From a bacterium (GTDB lineage: Bacteria > Patescibacteriota > Patescibacteriia > Patescibacteriales > JAKAJF01): a stretch of DNA of 8,346 nt. Numbering within the stretch: the first letter of the stretch is position 1; the number at the start of each line of letters is the position of its first letter. The stretch covers positions 1 to 8,346 of the forward strand of contig JAKAJF010000038.1 of NCBI GenBank assembly GCA_021813875.1, read 5' to 3'. The notes beneath the pieces are model-generated. The model was not told the origin of the DNA. It did no database searches and saw only the letters and a program-made list of their open reading frames with translations. Positions 1 to 5,322 of this stretch are shown piece by piece. Made by a program: the position numbers and the translations under genes.

Positions 1-1
1 G

Positions 2-181
2 ATCTACGCCCTCAATAAGAATCCCTTCCCGGTCAAGACCCCCTGCCATCGCGTCCTTAAGAGCGATGGCTCGCTCGGCGGCTATAAGGGGGGCGCCAGG
101 GAGAAAGAAAGGCTCCTCGAGGAAGAAGGGCTCAATTTCTGGGAGGGGCGTCTGGAAGATTTTCATGAAAAATTAATCTGA
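2..181 (+). CDS. O6-alkylguanine-DNA alkyltransferase (MGMT/Ogt family), C-terminal fragment
   Basis: Only the last 59 codons lie in the window; the gene begins upstream. The family repairs O6-alkylguanine in DNA by transferring the alkyl group irreversibly to its own active-site cysteine. The fragment reads through NALNKNPFPV-like sequence (here YALNKNPFPVKT) into the family signature PCHRV, with the acceptor cysteine at nt 44-46. It then continues into SDGSLGGYKGG, the conserved stretch that follows the active site in this family. After that comes a charged C-terminal tail ending LEDFHEKLI and a TGA stop. The PCHRV box and the following glycine-rich segment make the family assignment secure. 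Whether it is a stand-alone Ogt-type protein or part of a larger fusion cannot be seen, because the N-terminal part is missing. The next gene has its own promoter 10 nt downstream, so this gene is probably the end of a separate transcription unit, although no T-tailed terminator hairpin is visible after it. Confidence 0.9.
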   Translation: MYALNKNPFPVKTPCHRVLKSDGSLGGYKGGAREKERLLEEEGLNFWEGRLEDFHEKLI

Positions 182-191
182 TTGGGATAAT

Positions 192-220
192 TTGACATTT
201 AGAAATGTTTTTTTTAGAAT
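192..220 (+). promoter_or_regulatory. Sigma70-type promoter, TTGACA-17-TAGAAT
   Basis: A perfect -35 hexamer TTGACA (192-197), a 17-bp spacer and a -10 hexamer TAGAAT (215-220) with one mismatch to consensus lie between the alkyltransferase stop (181) and the next gene. The expected start of transcription falls at about 225-228, exactly at the ATG of the next gene (225). The mRNA would therefore have no leader, or almost none. Experimental support is absent; the call is from hexamers and spacing only. Confidence 0.72.
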
Positions 221-224
221 CATT

Positions 225-692
225 ATGGAAAATTTGGAACCAATCTTAAGGGAACCTTTTGAGACCGATACCCCGAGCATCATGCGCAAGGGTAAGAAAA
301 AGCTGGCGGGTGAATTCGAGCCCATCAAGGCGGAAGTTCTTGAGGAGCTTTCTGACAAAGAAAAGGCTCCTCGGACCGAATTCATCCATTTTGAAAAGAT
401 CGATTTTAAAAGGTTGAAGGCCCGAGAATTGGCCCTCTTGGAAAAATCCTTGCGGGTAGATCATATGACCGCCTCCGAGCTTTTGGATTTCCAGAAAGAA
501 GTCCGGAGATATTCCTCGAGCCTCGAGGAATATAAGGCGCGGAAGAAGAAGGAGGAGGGTTATCTTAAGATTGATGATCCGAAAATCAGCCTCGAGATGC
601 ATCTTATAAATAAGGTAGGCAACGCTATTCTTCTCAAAGAAGCCGAAGGCGATTGGCCCTTCGAGGAAGACGATGAAAAAGAGGTTGCCTGA
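225..692 (+). CDS. Unrecognised charged 155-aa protein, upstream of HtrA
   Basis: No family is recognised. The protein is very rich in Lys, Glu, Asp and Arg, has no signal peptide or membrane segment, and looks cytoplasmic. Residues about 60-115 (from FKRLKARELALLEKSL through EEYKARKKKEEG) look helical and could form a coiled coil. The last 12 residues are strongly acidic (EEDDEKE). The ATG at 225 is preferred to the in-frame TTG at 192, because that TTG is the first part of a consensus -35 box. No Shine-Dalgarno sequence precedes the ATG, which fits a leaderless mRNA from the promoter at 192-220. If transcription starts just after 225, the next in-frame ATG is at 282 (MRKGKKK). The stop is 18 nt before the HtrA start with no terminator between, so the two are probably co-transcribed. 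The absence of competing long ORFs and the codon texture resembling neighbours support it being a gene. Confidence 0.75.
   Translation: MENLEPILREPFETDTPSIMRKGKKKLAGEFEPIKAEVLEELSDKEKAPRTEFIHFEKIDFKRLKARELALLEKSLRVDHMTASELLDFQKEVRRYSSSLEEYKARKKKEEGYLKIDDPKISLEMHLINKVGNAILLKEAEGDWPFEEDDEKEVA
509..533. repeat. Perfect 11-bp inverted repeat with 3-nt loop inside the 155-aa gene
   Basis: ATATTCCTCGA (509-519) and TCGAGGAATAT (523-533) are exact reverse complements separated by GCC. The repeat lies wholly inside coding sequence (encoding part of YSSSLEEY). No T-run follows it, so it is not an intrinsic terminator. It may be chance or may fold in the mRNA. Confidence 0.6.
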
Positions 693-700
693 AAAAATAT

Positions 701-705
701 GGAGG
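701..705 (+). promoter_or_regulatory. Shine-Dalgarno GGAGG that fixes the HtrA start at 711
   Basis: GGAGG at 701-705 lies 5 nt before ATG 711. An alternative in-frame ATG at 699 overlaps this ribosome binding site and has nothing comparable upstream, so 711 is the better start. Confidence 0.75.
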
Positions 706-710
706 AAAAT

Positions 711-1922
711 ATGAGAAAACCATTCGCTATAATCCTAATCTTATCTATTTTTTTAAGTTCTTTGTTCGGCGGGGCCATGGGATTCTTGGGTGGAGCCCTG
801 ATTTCCTCGCGGCAGGGCCACAAGATCTTCAACTCCGCCGATGAAAATATCCGGGTGGTCGACGAGCAGTCGGCCGTCATCTCGGCGGTCGAGAAAGTCT
901 CGCCGGCGGTCGTCAGCGTCATCGTCACCAAAGACCTTCCCAAGATCGAGCAGAATACCGGTCCGGATTCGGAATTTTTTCAGCAATTCTTCGGGAATGG
1001 CTTCGGAGATTTCTTCGACCAGCTTCCCTCCCAGCCCCAGCAGAACGGCACCGAGAAGCAGGAGGTCGGAGGCGGGAGCGGCTTCATCATTTCGAGCGAC
1101 GGCTATATCGTCACCAACCGCCATGTCGTCCTGGACGAAGACGCCGATTATACCGTCTTGATGAATAATGAGAAGAAATATCCGGCCAAAGTCCTGGCTC
1201 GGGACCCGATCAATGACCTGGCCATTTTGAAGATTGACGCCAAGAATCTGCCCGTGGTCAGTCTGGGCGACAGCTCGAACCTCAAGGTCGGCCAGGATGT
1301 CATCGCTATCGGCAATGCCCTGGGCGAATTCCGGAACACTGTCTCTACGGGAGTGATTTCCGGATTGTCCCGCTCCATCACCGCCCAAGGCGACGGGCTC
1401 GGGAGCGAGCGGCTTTCGGGGGTCATCCAGACCGATGCCTCCATCAATTTAGGCAATTCTGGCGGCCCGCTCTTGAATCTCGAGGGTCAGGTCATCGGCA
1501 TCAATACCGCCATCGCCCAGGAGGCGCAGAACGTCGGTTTCGCCCTGCCGATCAATGAAGCCAAGAACATGATCGAGAGCATCAAGACGACCGGCAAATT
1601 CGTCCGCCCTTGGCTGGGAGTCAGGTATGTCCTCATCGATCAGCAGATCGCCCAAGATAATAAGTTGAGTGTTGATTATGGCGCTCTGATCGTCCGCGGA
1701 CAGAAGCAGACCGATCTGGCCGTCATCCCCGGCTCTCCGGCGGACAAGGCCGGCCTCAGGGAGAACGACATCATCCTGGAAGTCAATGGTAAGAAAGTCG
1801 ACGAGAATAATCCCTTGGCCAATCAAATCAGCCGGTTCAAGCCGGGAGAGACTGTCAGCCTTCAAGTCTTGAGGCAAGGGCAGAAGAAGGATGTCAACGT
1901 CAAATTGGAAGAGATGAAATAA
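711..1922 (+). CDS. HtrA/DegP-family envelope serine protease, one PDZ domain
   Basis: This is a trypsin-like protease of the DegP/DegS/HtrA family (S1C), which degrades or senses misfolded proteins outside the cytoplasmic membrane. Numbering from ATG 711 (403 aa), residues 5-31 form one hydrophobic segment after MRKP and give either a membrane anchor or an uncleaved signal. No clear cleavage motif is visible, so a DegS-like N-terminal anchor is likely. Residues about 75-112 are a Phe/Gln-rich linker. The protease domain carries the full triad: His138 in TNRHVV, Asp169 in DPINDLAILKI and Ser250 in GNSGGPLL. A single PDZ domain covers about 290-400 (WLGVRY, then PGSPADKAGLRENDIILEVNG), the usual substrate or peptide-sensing module. 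Length and architecture fit one-PDZ HtrA proteins. It follows the 155-aa gene by 18 nt with its own strong ribosome site and ends in a strong terminator. It is therefore the last gene of that unit. Which HtrA subtype it is cannot be settled from sequence alone. Confidence 0.95.
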   Translation: MRKPFAIILILSIFLSSLFGGAMGFLGGALISSRQGHKIFNSADENIRVVDEQSAVISAVEKVSPAVVSVIVTKDLPKIEQNTGPDSEFFQQFFGNGFGDFFDQLPSQPQQNGTEKQEVGGGSGFIISSDGYIVTNRHVVLDEDADYTVLMNNEKKYPAKVLARDPINDLAILKIDAKNLPVVSLGDSSNLKVGQDVIAIGNALGEFRNTVSTGVISGLSRSITAQGDGLGSERLSGVIQTDASINLGNSGGPLLNLEGQVIGINTAIAQEAQNVGFALPINEAKNMIESIKTTGKFVRPWLGVRYVLIDQQIAQDNKLSVDYGALIVRGQKQTDLAVIPGSPADKAGLRENDIILEVNGKKVDENNPLANQISRFKPGETVSLQVLRQGQKKDVNVKLEEMK

Positions 1923-1958
1923 ACTTAAAGGCTCCCGAAAGGGAGCCTTTAAGTTTTT
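1921..1958 (+). terminator. Intrinsic terminator after htrA
   Basis: A perfect 16-bp stem, 1921-1936 pairing with 1941-1956, is closed by a GAAA tetraloop (GNRA type). T-rich sequence (1954-1958) forms the end of the stem and the tail. The stem starts inside the TAA stop codon of the protease gene. It is one of the clearest signals in the window. Confidence 0.93.
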
Positions 1959-1983
1959 GTCCCCTTTTACCTTATAAAATTAA

Positions 1984-2137
1984 GAATAGGGCAAGGGGGC
2001 CCGTCTCGCCGGGGCTTGTCGAGGCGGAGTGGGGGGATTTATATATTGGGTTCGTGCTTGCCTCCGGCGGGTCCTGCCCGGCCGAGAGCCTTTTCCGACC
2101 GGCCCGCTCCGTCAGGTTTTTGCTCACGGCTTTTTTT
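1984..2137 (+). ncRNA. Candidate structured RNA with a terminator-like 3' end (unassigned)
   Basis: The gap between the htrA terminator and the prfB promoter holds a GC-rich core inside AT-rich flanks, with no plausible ORF. It can fold. GGCAAG (1990-1995) pairs with CTTGCC (2057-2062). Inside that helix CTCGCC (2005-2010) pairs with GGCGGAG (2023-2029) with one bulged G. Further on GCCGAGAGC (2081-2089) pairs with GCTCACGGC (2122-2130) with one mismatch, and seven Ts follow directly (2131-2137), as in an intrinsic terminator. A weak TATAAA at 1973-1978 could serve as a -10 box, but no good -35 partner is seen. No signature of SRP RNA, tmRNA, RNase P RNA or 6S RNA was recognised. It could be an independent small RNA, a prfB leader, or GC-rich sequence that folds by chance. 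Confidence 0.3.
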
Positions 2138-2145
2138 ATCCGTAT

Positions 2146-2186
2146 TTGTTTAATTAAAATTTATAGGTTATCATGGAAGATATAAT
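2146..2186 (+). promoter_or_regulatory. Promoter region of prfB
   Basis: TTGTTT (2146-2151), a 17-bp spacer and TATCAT (2169-2174) form a reasonable sigma70-type promoter with a predicted start near 2181 and a leader of about 15 nt. A perfect TATAAT also occurs at 2181-2186, but lacks a good -35 box. If it is used instead, transcription would start only a few nt before ATG 2196. Both options imply a very short leader and place the promoter downstream of the candidate RNA at 1984-2137. Confidence 0.5.
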
Positions 2187-2195
2187 GAGAAAATA

Positions 2196-3293
2196 ATGGA
2201 ACACTTGATCAAACAGATCGAAGAATTGCGGGAGCGCCTCTTGGACAATTGGCGCCTCCTTGATATCGACGGCCAGAAGAATGAAATCAGCAACCTCAAA
2301 GCCGAGATGGAAAGGGGTGATTTCTGGCAGGATCGGGAGCGCGCGGTCGAAATCTCCAAACGGGCCGAAGAGCTCGAGAGGGAGGTGGACCGGTGGGAGG
2401 ATCTTCTTAAGGAAATCACCGACCTTGAGGAATTGGTGGCCGTCGCCCAGAAGGAAGAAGACTATTCTTTTGAGGAAGAATCGCGCCGCAAATCGGAAGA
2501 TTTGAAAAAGCAGCTTGAAAGCTTGGAATTTTTTATCTTGTTTTCCGGTAAATACGATAAGAACAATGCTATCGTCTCGGTGCATGCCGGGACGGGCGGC
2601 GTCGATGCCCAGGATTGGGCAGAGATGCTCGAAAGGATGCTTTTGAGATTTGCCGAAAAGAAGGGTTGGAAGCTGGAGATCCTGGAAAGGACCCCGGGAG
2701 GGGAGGCCGGCATCAAGAGCGTCGCTTTCAGGGTAGGCGGCCTCTGGGCCTATGGTTATCTCAAGGGTGAATCGGGCGTCCACCGTCTCGTGCGCGTCTC
2801 GCCTTTCGACGCCGAACAGATGCGCCATACTTCTTTCGCTTTGGTCGAAGTCATCCCCGAGCTTCCGGAGGCTGAGGGCGTGGAAATAAAGAATGAGGAT
2901 CTGAGGATCGACGTTTATCGCTCTTCCGGGCCCGGCGGCCAAGGGGTCAACACCACCGACTCGGCGGTGCGGATCGTCCACAAGCCGACAAACATCACCG
3001 TCACTTGTCAGAGCGAACGCTCCCAGCACCAGAATAAGGAGAAAGCCTTAAGGATCTTGAAATCGAAACTGTTCAAACTTCAGGAAGAAGAGAGGGAGAA
3101 AGAAGAAAGAAAAATCAGGGGCGAGGCCCAGAAGGCGGAATGGGGCAAACAGATCCGTTCCTACGTGATGCAGCCCTATCAGCTGGTCAAAGATCATCGC
3201 ACCGAGCATGAGACTTCCGATATCCGGGCCGTCCTGGACGGAGAGTTGGACGCTTTCGAAGAGAGTTACCTGCGTTGGTCGCGCGCCAATTAA
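2196..3293 (+). CDS. prfB: Peptide chain release factor 2 (RF2), no programmed frameshift
   Basis: RF2 recognises UGA and UAA stop codons in the ribosomal A site and triggers hydrolysis of peptidyl-tRNA. The 365-aa length is normal for RF2. Residues 1-110 form the charged helical N-terminal domain. The stop-codon-reading tripeptide is SPF at 202-204 (VRVSPFDAEQMRHTSF), which identifies RF2; RF1 carries a PxT motif instead. The catalytic GGQ is at 247-249 (GPGGQGVNTTDSAVRI), and the C-terminal helical part ends in EESYLRWSRAN. Most bacterial prfB genes need a +1 frameshift at CTT-TGA near codon 25. Here the same place reads CTT GAT in frame (residues 22-23, LLDIDGQKN), so the gene is translated without shifting. 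No Shine-Dalgarno sequence is evident before ATG 2196. It is flanked by its own promoter and a bidirectional terminator, so it is probably monocistronic. Its presence means UGA is a stop codon in this organism. Confidence 0.97.
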   Translation: MEHLIKQIEELRERLLDNWRLLDIDGQKNEISNLKAEMERGDFWQDRERAVEISKRAEELEREVDRWEDLLKEITDLEELVAVAQKEEDYSFEEESRRKSEDLKKQLESLEFFILFSGKYDKNNAIVSVHAGTGGVDAQDWAEMLERMLLRFAEKKGWKLEILERTPGGEAGIKSVAFRVGGLWAYGYLKGESGVHRLVRVSPFDAEQMRHTSFALVEVIPELPEAEGVEIKNEDLRIDVYRSSGPGGQGVNTTDSAVRIVHKPTNITVTCQSERSQHQNKEKALRILKSKLFKLQEEEREKEERKIRGEAQKAEWGKQIRSYVMQPYQLVKDHRTEHETSDIRAVLDGELDAFEESYLRWSRAN

Positions 3294-3325
3294 AAAAGAA
3301 CTTCGATCCGAAGTTCTATTTTTTT
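3292..3325. terminator. Bidirectional terminator between convergent genes
   Basis: AGAACTTCG (3297-3305) and CGAAGTTCT (3309-3317) form a perfect 9-bp stem with a 3-nt loop. On the plus side it is followed by seven Ts (3319-3325). On the minus side, the six As at 3292-3297 give a T-run after the same hairpin. It can thus end both prfB and the minus-strand gene, whose TAG stop (3316-3318) lies within it. Confidence 0.9.
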
Positions 3326-3648
3326 ACGAGGAAAGCGTCAACTTCCCAATCCTTGCCATAAGGGATAGTCTCGTCCGTCATGGCCTTTGAGGGGCATCTT
3401 AAACCTTTCACTTCTGTCGAATGGAAATAGACGGTTCCTCCCCGGATCTCGTCTATAATGATGACGGCCTCCTCTATCGTCTCGAACAGCTCCTCTCCAT
3501 GCTTGGCGCTCTTGGCTTGGGCGAGCAAAGATTGTCTCGCGCCCAAGAACAGAAGCTCTTTGCCCGCGGCCAGGTCCTCTTCTTCGGCCAGGCGGTACTC
3601 CGGGCGATGATTCAGAAGAATGTTTCTGTTGAAAAGGATAGGATCCAT
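3316..3648 (-). CDS. Unrecognised 110-aa protein, the only minus-strand gene
   Basis: No family is recognised. The first 60 or so residues look helical and rich in Leu, Ala and Glu (for example LAEEEDLAAGKELLFLGARQ). The rest looks beta-rich (AVIIIDEIRGGTVYFHS) and ends in WEVDAFLVKK. A single cysteine sits in LRCPSK. There is no signal peptide or membrane segment, so it is probably cytoplasmic. Three independent signals support a real gene. A strong Shine-Dalgarno sequence (GGGAGGAGG on the minus strand, 3662-3654) lies 5 nt before the ATG. A consensus-like promoter lies upstream (3701-3673), and a terminator overlaps the stop codon. The overlapping plus-strand ORF lacks such signals. It diverges from comEC, with starts 19 nt apart, and converges with prfB. 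Its function cannot be inferred from its neighbours. Confidence 0.75.
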   Translation of the reverse strand: MDPILFNRNILLNHRPEYRLAEEEDLAAGKELLFLGARQSLLAQAKSAKHGEELFETIEEAVIIIDEIRGGTVYFHSTEVKGLRCPSKAMTDETIPYGKDWEVDAFLVKK

Positions 3649-3653
3649 TTTTT

Positions 3654-3662
3654 CCTCCTCCC
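3654..3662 (-). promoter_or_regulatory. Strong Shine-Dalgarno of the 110-aa minus-strand gene
   Basis: The minus strand reads GGGAGGAGG and then five As before the ATG whose first base is 3648. The spacing of 5 nt and the length of the anti-SD match fix this start, and are the main evidence that this strand is coding here. Confidence 0.75.
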
Positions 3663-3667
3663 GATTT

Positions 3668-5218
3668 ATGCCAGCTTATGAAAAAAATAAAGACTTGTCA
3701 ACGCCGAGCAAGGCGCGGATCTTTCTGTTTTGTTGCCTCGCCTTTATCGCCGCCACCGGCCTGGCTTCCTTCCTGCCCGTCCCGTTCTTGGGGGAAAGGC
3801 TCTATCTTTTTTCCGGCTTGGCCGTGGCGGCCGTTTCGGCCGTCTTATTCTGGCGGAACCGTACCTCAAGGATTGTCGCTCTCCTGATCCTTTCTTTCCT
3901 TTTTGGGATATGGCGGTTCTCCTTGAGCATCCCCGAGGATTCACCGGACAAGGTCTGGTCTTATGACGGCCAGACGGTGAGATTGGTCGGCTTCGTGGCC
4001 GCTCCGCCCGAGCCGAGGGAGACGGATACGAGATACGAGATCGAGACGGAGGAAATCTTTCTCAAGGGGCGGGGCTGGCGAAGGATCGGAGGCAAAGTTT
4101 TGGTCACCGCCAAGAGCTACCCGGAGCGCCATTACGGCGACGAGCTCGAGCTCCTTTGCGACCTTAAACGGCCGGTTCCGGTCCAAGATTTCGCTTATGA
4201 TAGGTACTTGGCCCGCTTCGACATCTATGCCCTCTGTTATTTCCCGGAAATCAGGCCGACCGGAAAAAACCAGGCTCGTCTTTTCTATAAAGAGATCTTT
4301 TCCTTGAAGGGAAGGATGGAAGGCCTGATCGGCCGAAGCCTCGCCGAGCCGGAATCGTCCCTGGGGAGCTCCATCCTGTTCGGGGGCCAGGAGCATCTGG
4401 ACCCCGGATTGAAAGAAGCCTTCAGCCGCACCGGTTTGAGCCATATCACGGCCGTTTCCGGGATGAATGTGACCATCCTGGCCGCCTTGGCCGGCTATCT
4501 TTTTTCCTTCCTGGGCTTGAAGAGGAAATTTTCTTTTTTCTTATCCTCCCTACTCCTGACTGTCTACGTCGTCCTGGTCGGGGCTCCGGCCTCGGCCGTG
4601 CGCGCCGGGCTGATGGGCTTCCTGGTCCTCTGGGCGCTTTATCTGGGCCGTCTGAACAGGTTGACCAACGCCTTGCTCCTGGCCGCCTCGGTTATGCTTC
4701 TGATCAACCCGCGCCTCCTAAGATCGGATATCGGCTTCCAGCTTTCCTTCCTGGCCGTGCTCGGGCTTATTTACCTCTACCCTTTCTTGGAAAAGTTTTG
4801 GCCGGTCAAGAACCTCGCGCTCAAAAGTCTTAAGGACGGTTTTTTCATCACTCTGGCCGCGCAGGTTTTCACCTTCCCCGTCCTGGCCCTCAATTTCTCC
4901 CGGGTTTCTCTGGTGGCGCCCCTGGCCAACCTGGCGATCCTTTGGGCCATACCCGCCCTGACCGCCGCTCTCTCGGCCGCCCTTCTGCCGGCCGCCCTTC
5001 TGCCCACCCTGGCGCCCCTGATCTTTTTGCCTTCCGGCCTGCTCCTCAAATACATAATCAAGGCAGCCTCTTTCCTGGCTTCGTCTCCTTTCGCTTATAG
5101 GGAAATTTATTTTTCCCGCGCTTGGATGGCCGCCTACTTCTTGCTCCTCTCCGGCTTGGTCCTTTTCCTTAAGATCCGGGAACGGCAGAAGCTTGAAGCG
5201 GGGAGCGATCCTTGGTAA
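3668..5218 (+). CDS. comEC: ComEC/Rec2-type DNA uptake channel, membrane part only
   Basis: ComEC forms the channel through which single-stranded DNA crosses the cytoplasmic membrane during natural transformation. Numbering from ATG 3668 (516 aa), two or three hydrophobic segments fill residues about 18-90. A soluble beta-rich stretch of about 95-215 fits the DUF4131/OB-like domain (DGQTVRLVGFVAAPPEPRE). The Competence domain follows, with its hallmark GLSHITAVSGMNV (H259), then many membrane segments including DIGFQLSFLAVLGL. It ends after the last membrane helix with KIRERQKLEAGSDPW. The C-terminal metallo-beta-lactamase domain of canonical ComEC is absent and is encoded as a separate gene at 5323-6165. 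ATG 3668 is chosen because the upstream in-frame ATG at 3620 would overlap the divergent minus-strand gene. No Shine-Dalgarno sequence precedes 3668, and no good plus-strand promoter was found, so the exact start is uncertain. Confidence 0.92.
   Translation: MPAYEKNKDLSTPSKARIFLFCCLAFIAATGLASFLPVPFLGERLYLFSGLAVAAVSAVLFWRNRTSRIVALLILSFLFGIWRFSLSIPEDSPDKVWSYDGQTVRLVGFVAAPPEPRETDTRYEIETEEIFLKGRGWRRIGGKVLVTAKSYPERHYGDELELLCDLKRPVPVQDFAYDRYLARFDIYALCYFPEIRPTGKNQARLFYKEIFSLKGRMEGLIGRSLAEPESSLGSSILFGGQEHLDPGLKEAFSRTGLSHITAVSGMNVTILAALAGYLFSFLGLKRKFSFFLSSLLLTVYVVLVGAPASAVRAGLMGFLVLWALYLGRLNRLTNALLLAASVMLLINPRLLRSDIGFQLSFLAVLGLIYLYPFLEKFWPVKNLALKSLKDGFFITLAAQVFTFPVLALNFSRVSLVAPLANLAILWAIPALTAALSAALLPAALLPTLAPLIFLPSGLLLKYIIKAASFLASSPFAYREIYFSRAWMAAYFLLLSGLVLFLKIRERQKLEAGSDPW
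3673..3701 (-). promoter_or_regulatory. Promoter of the minus-strand gene, TTGACA-17-TAAGCT
   Basis: On the minus strand a perfect TTGACA (3701-3696), a 17-bp spacer and TAAGCT (3678-3673) predict a start near 3666 and a leader of about 18 nt that includes the Shine-Dalgarno sequence. The promoter lies inside the first codons of comEC on the opposite strand. The -10 is weak apart from its conserved A2 and T6 positions. Confidence 0.5.
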
Positions 5219-5219
5219 A

Positions 5220-5318
5220 ATGAAAAATATGAGAAAAATTTTATTCAGCCTCTCCATAATAATCTGGATAATCACCATGGGCGCCTTGATGATCCACGCT
5301 CAAGCGGCCATGAAATAA
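5220..5318 (+). CDS. Small 32-aa signal-peptide-like or single-span membrane peptide
   Basis: This short ORF starts 1 nt after the comEC stop and ends 4 nt before the start of the next gene, so it fills the gap exactly. It begins MKNMRKILFSLSIII (basic, then hydrophobic), continues through WIITMGALMI and ends HAQAAMK with a TAA stop. The shape is a short positively charged start, a hydrophobic core and an Ala-rich AQA-type end. It resembles a signal peptide with almost no mature part, or a one-helix membrane peptide. A second in-frame ATG at 5229 is an alternative start. No strong ribosome site is seen; translation could be coupled to comEC. It might be a small partner of the split ComEC, a decayed or frameshifted remnant of a secreted protein, or a chance ORF. 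No homologue is recognised. Confidence 0.45.
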   Translation: MKNMRKILFSLSIIIWIITMGALMIHAQAAMK

Positions 5319-5322
5319 AAAT

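Noticed and set aside
1984..2137. SRP RNA (4.5S), tmRNA, RNase P RNA or 6S RNA
   Set aside because: The SRP apical loop motif (GGAAGGA...AGCAGCC-like), the tmRNA tRNA-like ends and the RNase P P4 signature were looked for and not seen. The element is also too short for RNase P or tmRNA. It is therefore kept as unassigned.
2154..3029. Long minus-strand ORF (291 codons) across prfB
   Set aside because: It is antisense to a full-length, clearly conserved RF2 gene and is explained by codon composition; its translation matches no recognised family.
3620..3667. Upstream in-frame start (ATG 3620) for comEC
   Set aside because: It would add 16 residues overlapping the divergent gene with no ribosome site. 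ATG 3668 begins just before the first membrane segment, as is usual for ComEC.
3421..3681. Plus-strand ORF of 86 codons opposite the 110-aa minus-strand gene
   Set aside because: It lacks a ribosome site and overlaps comEC. The opposite strand has a promoter, strong Shine-Dalgarno sequence and terminator in the right places, so this frame is a shadow.
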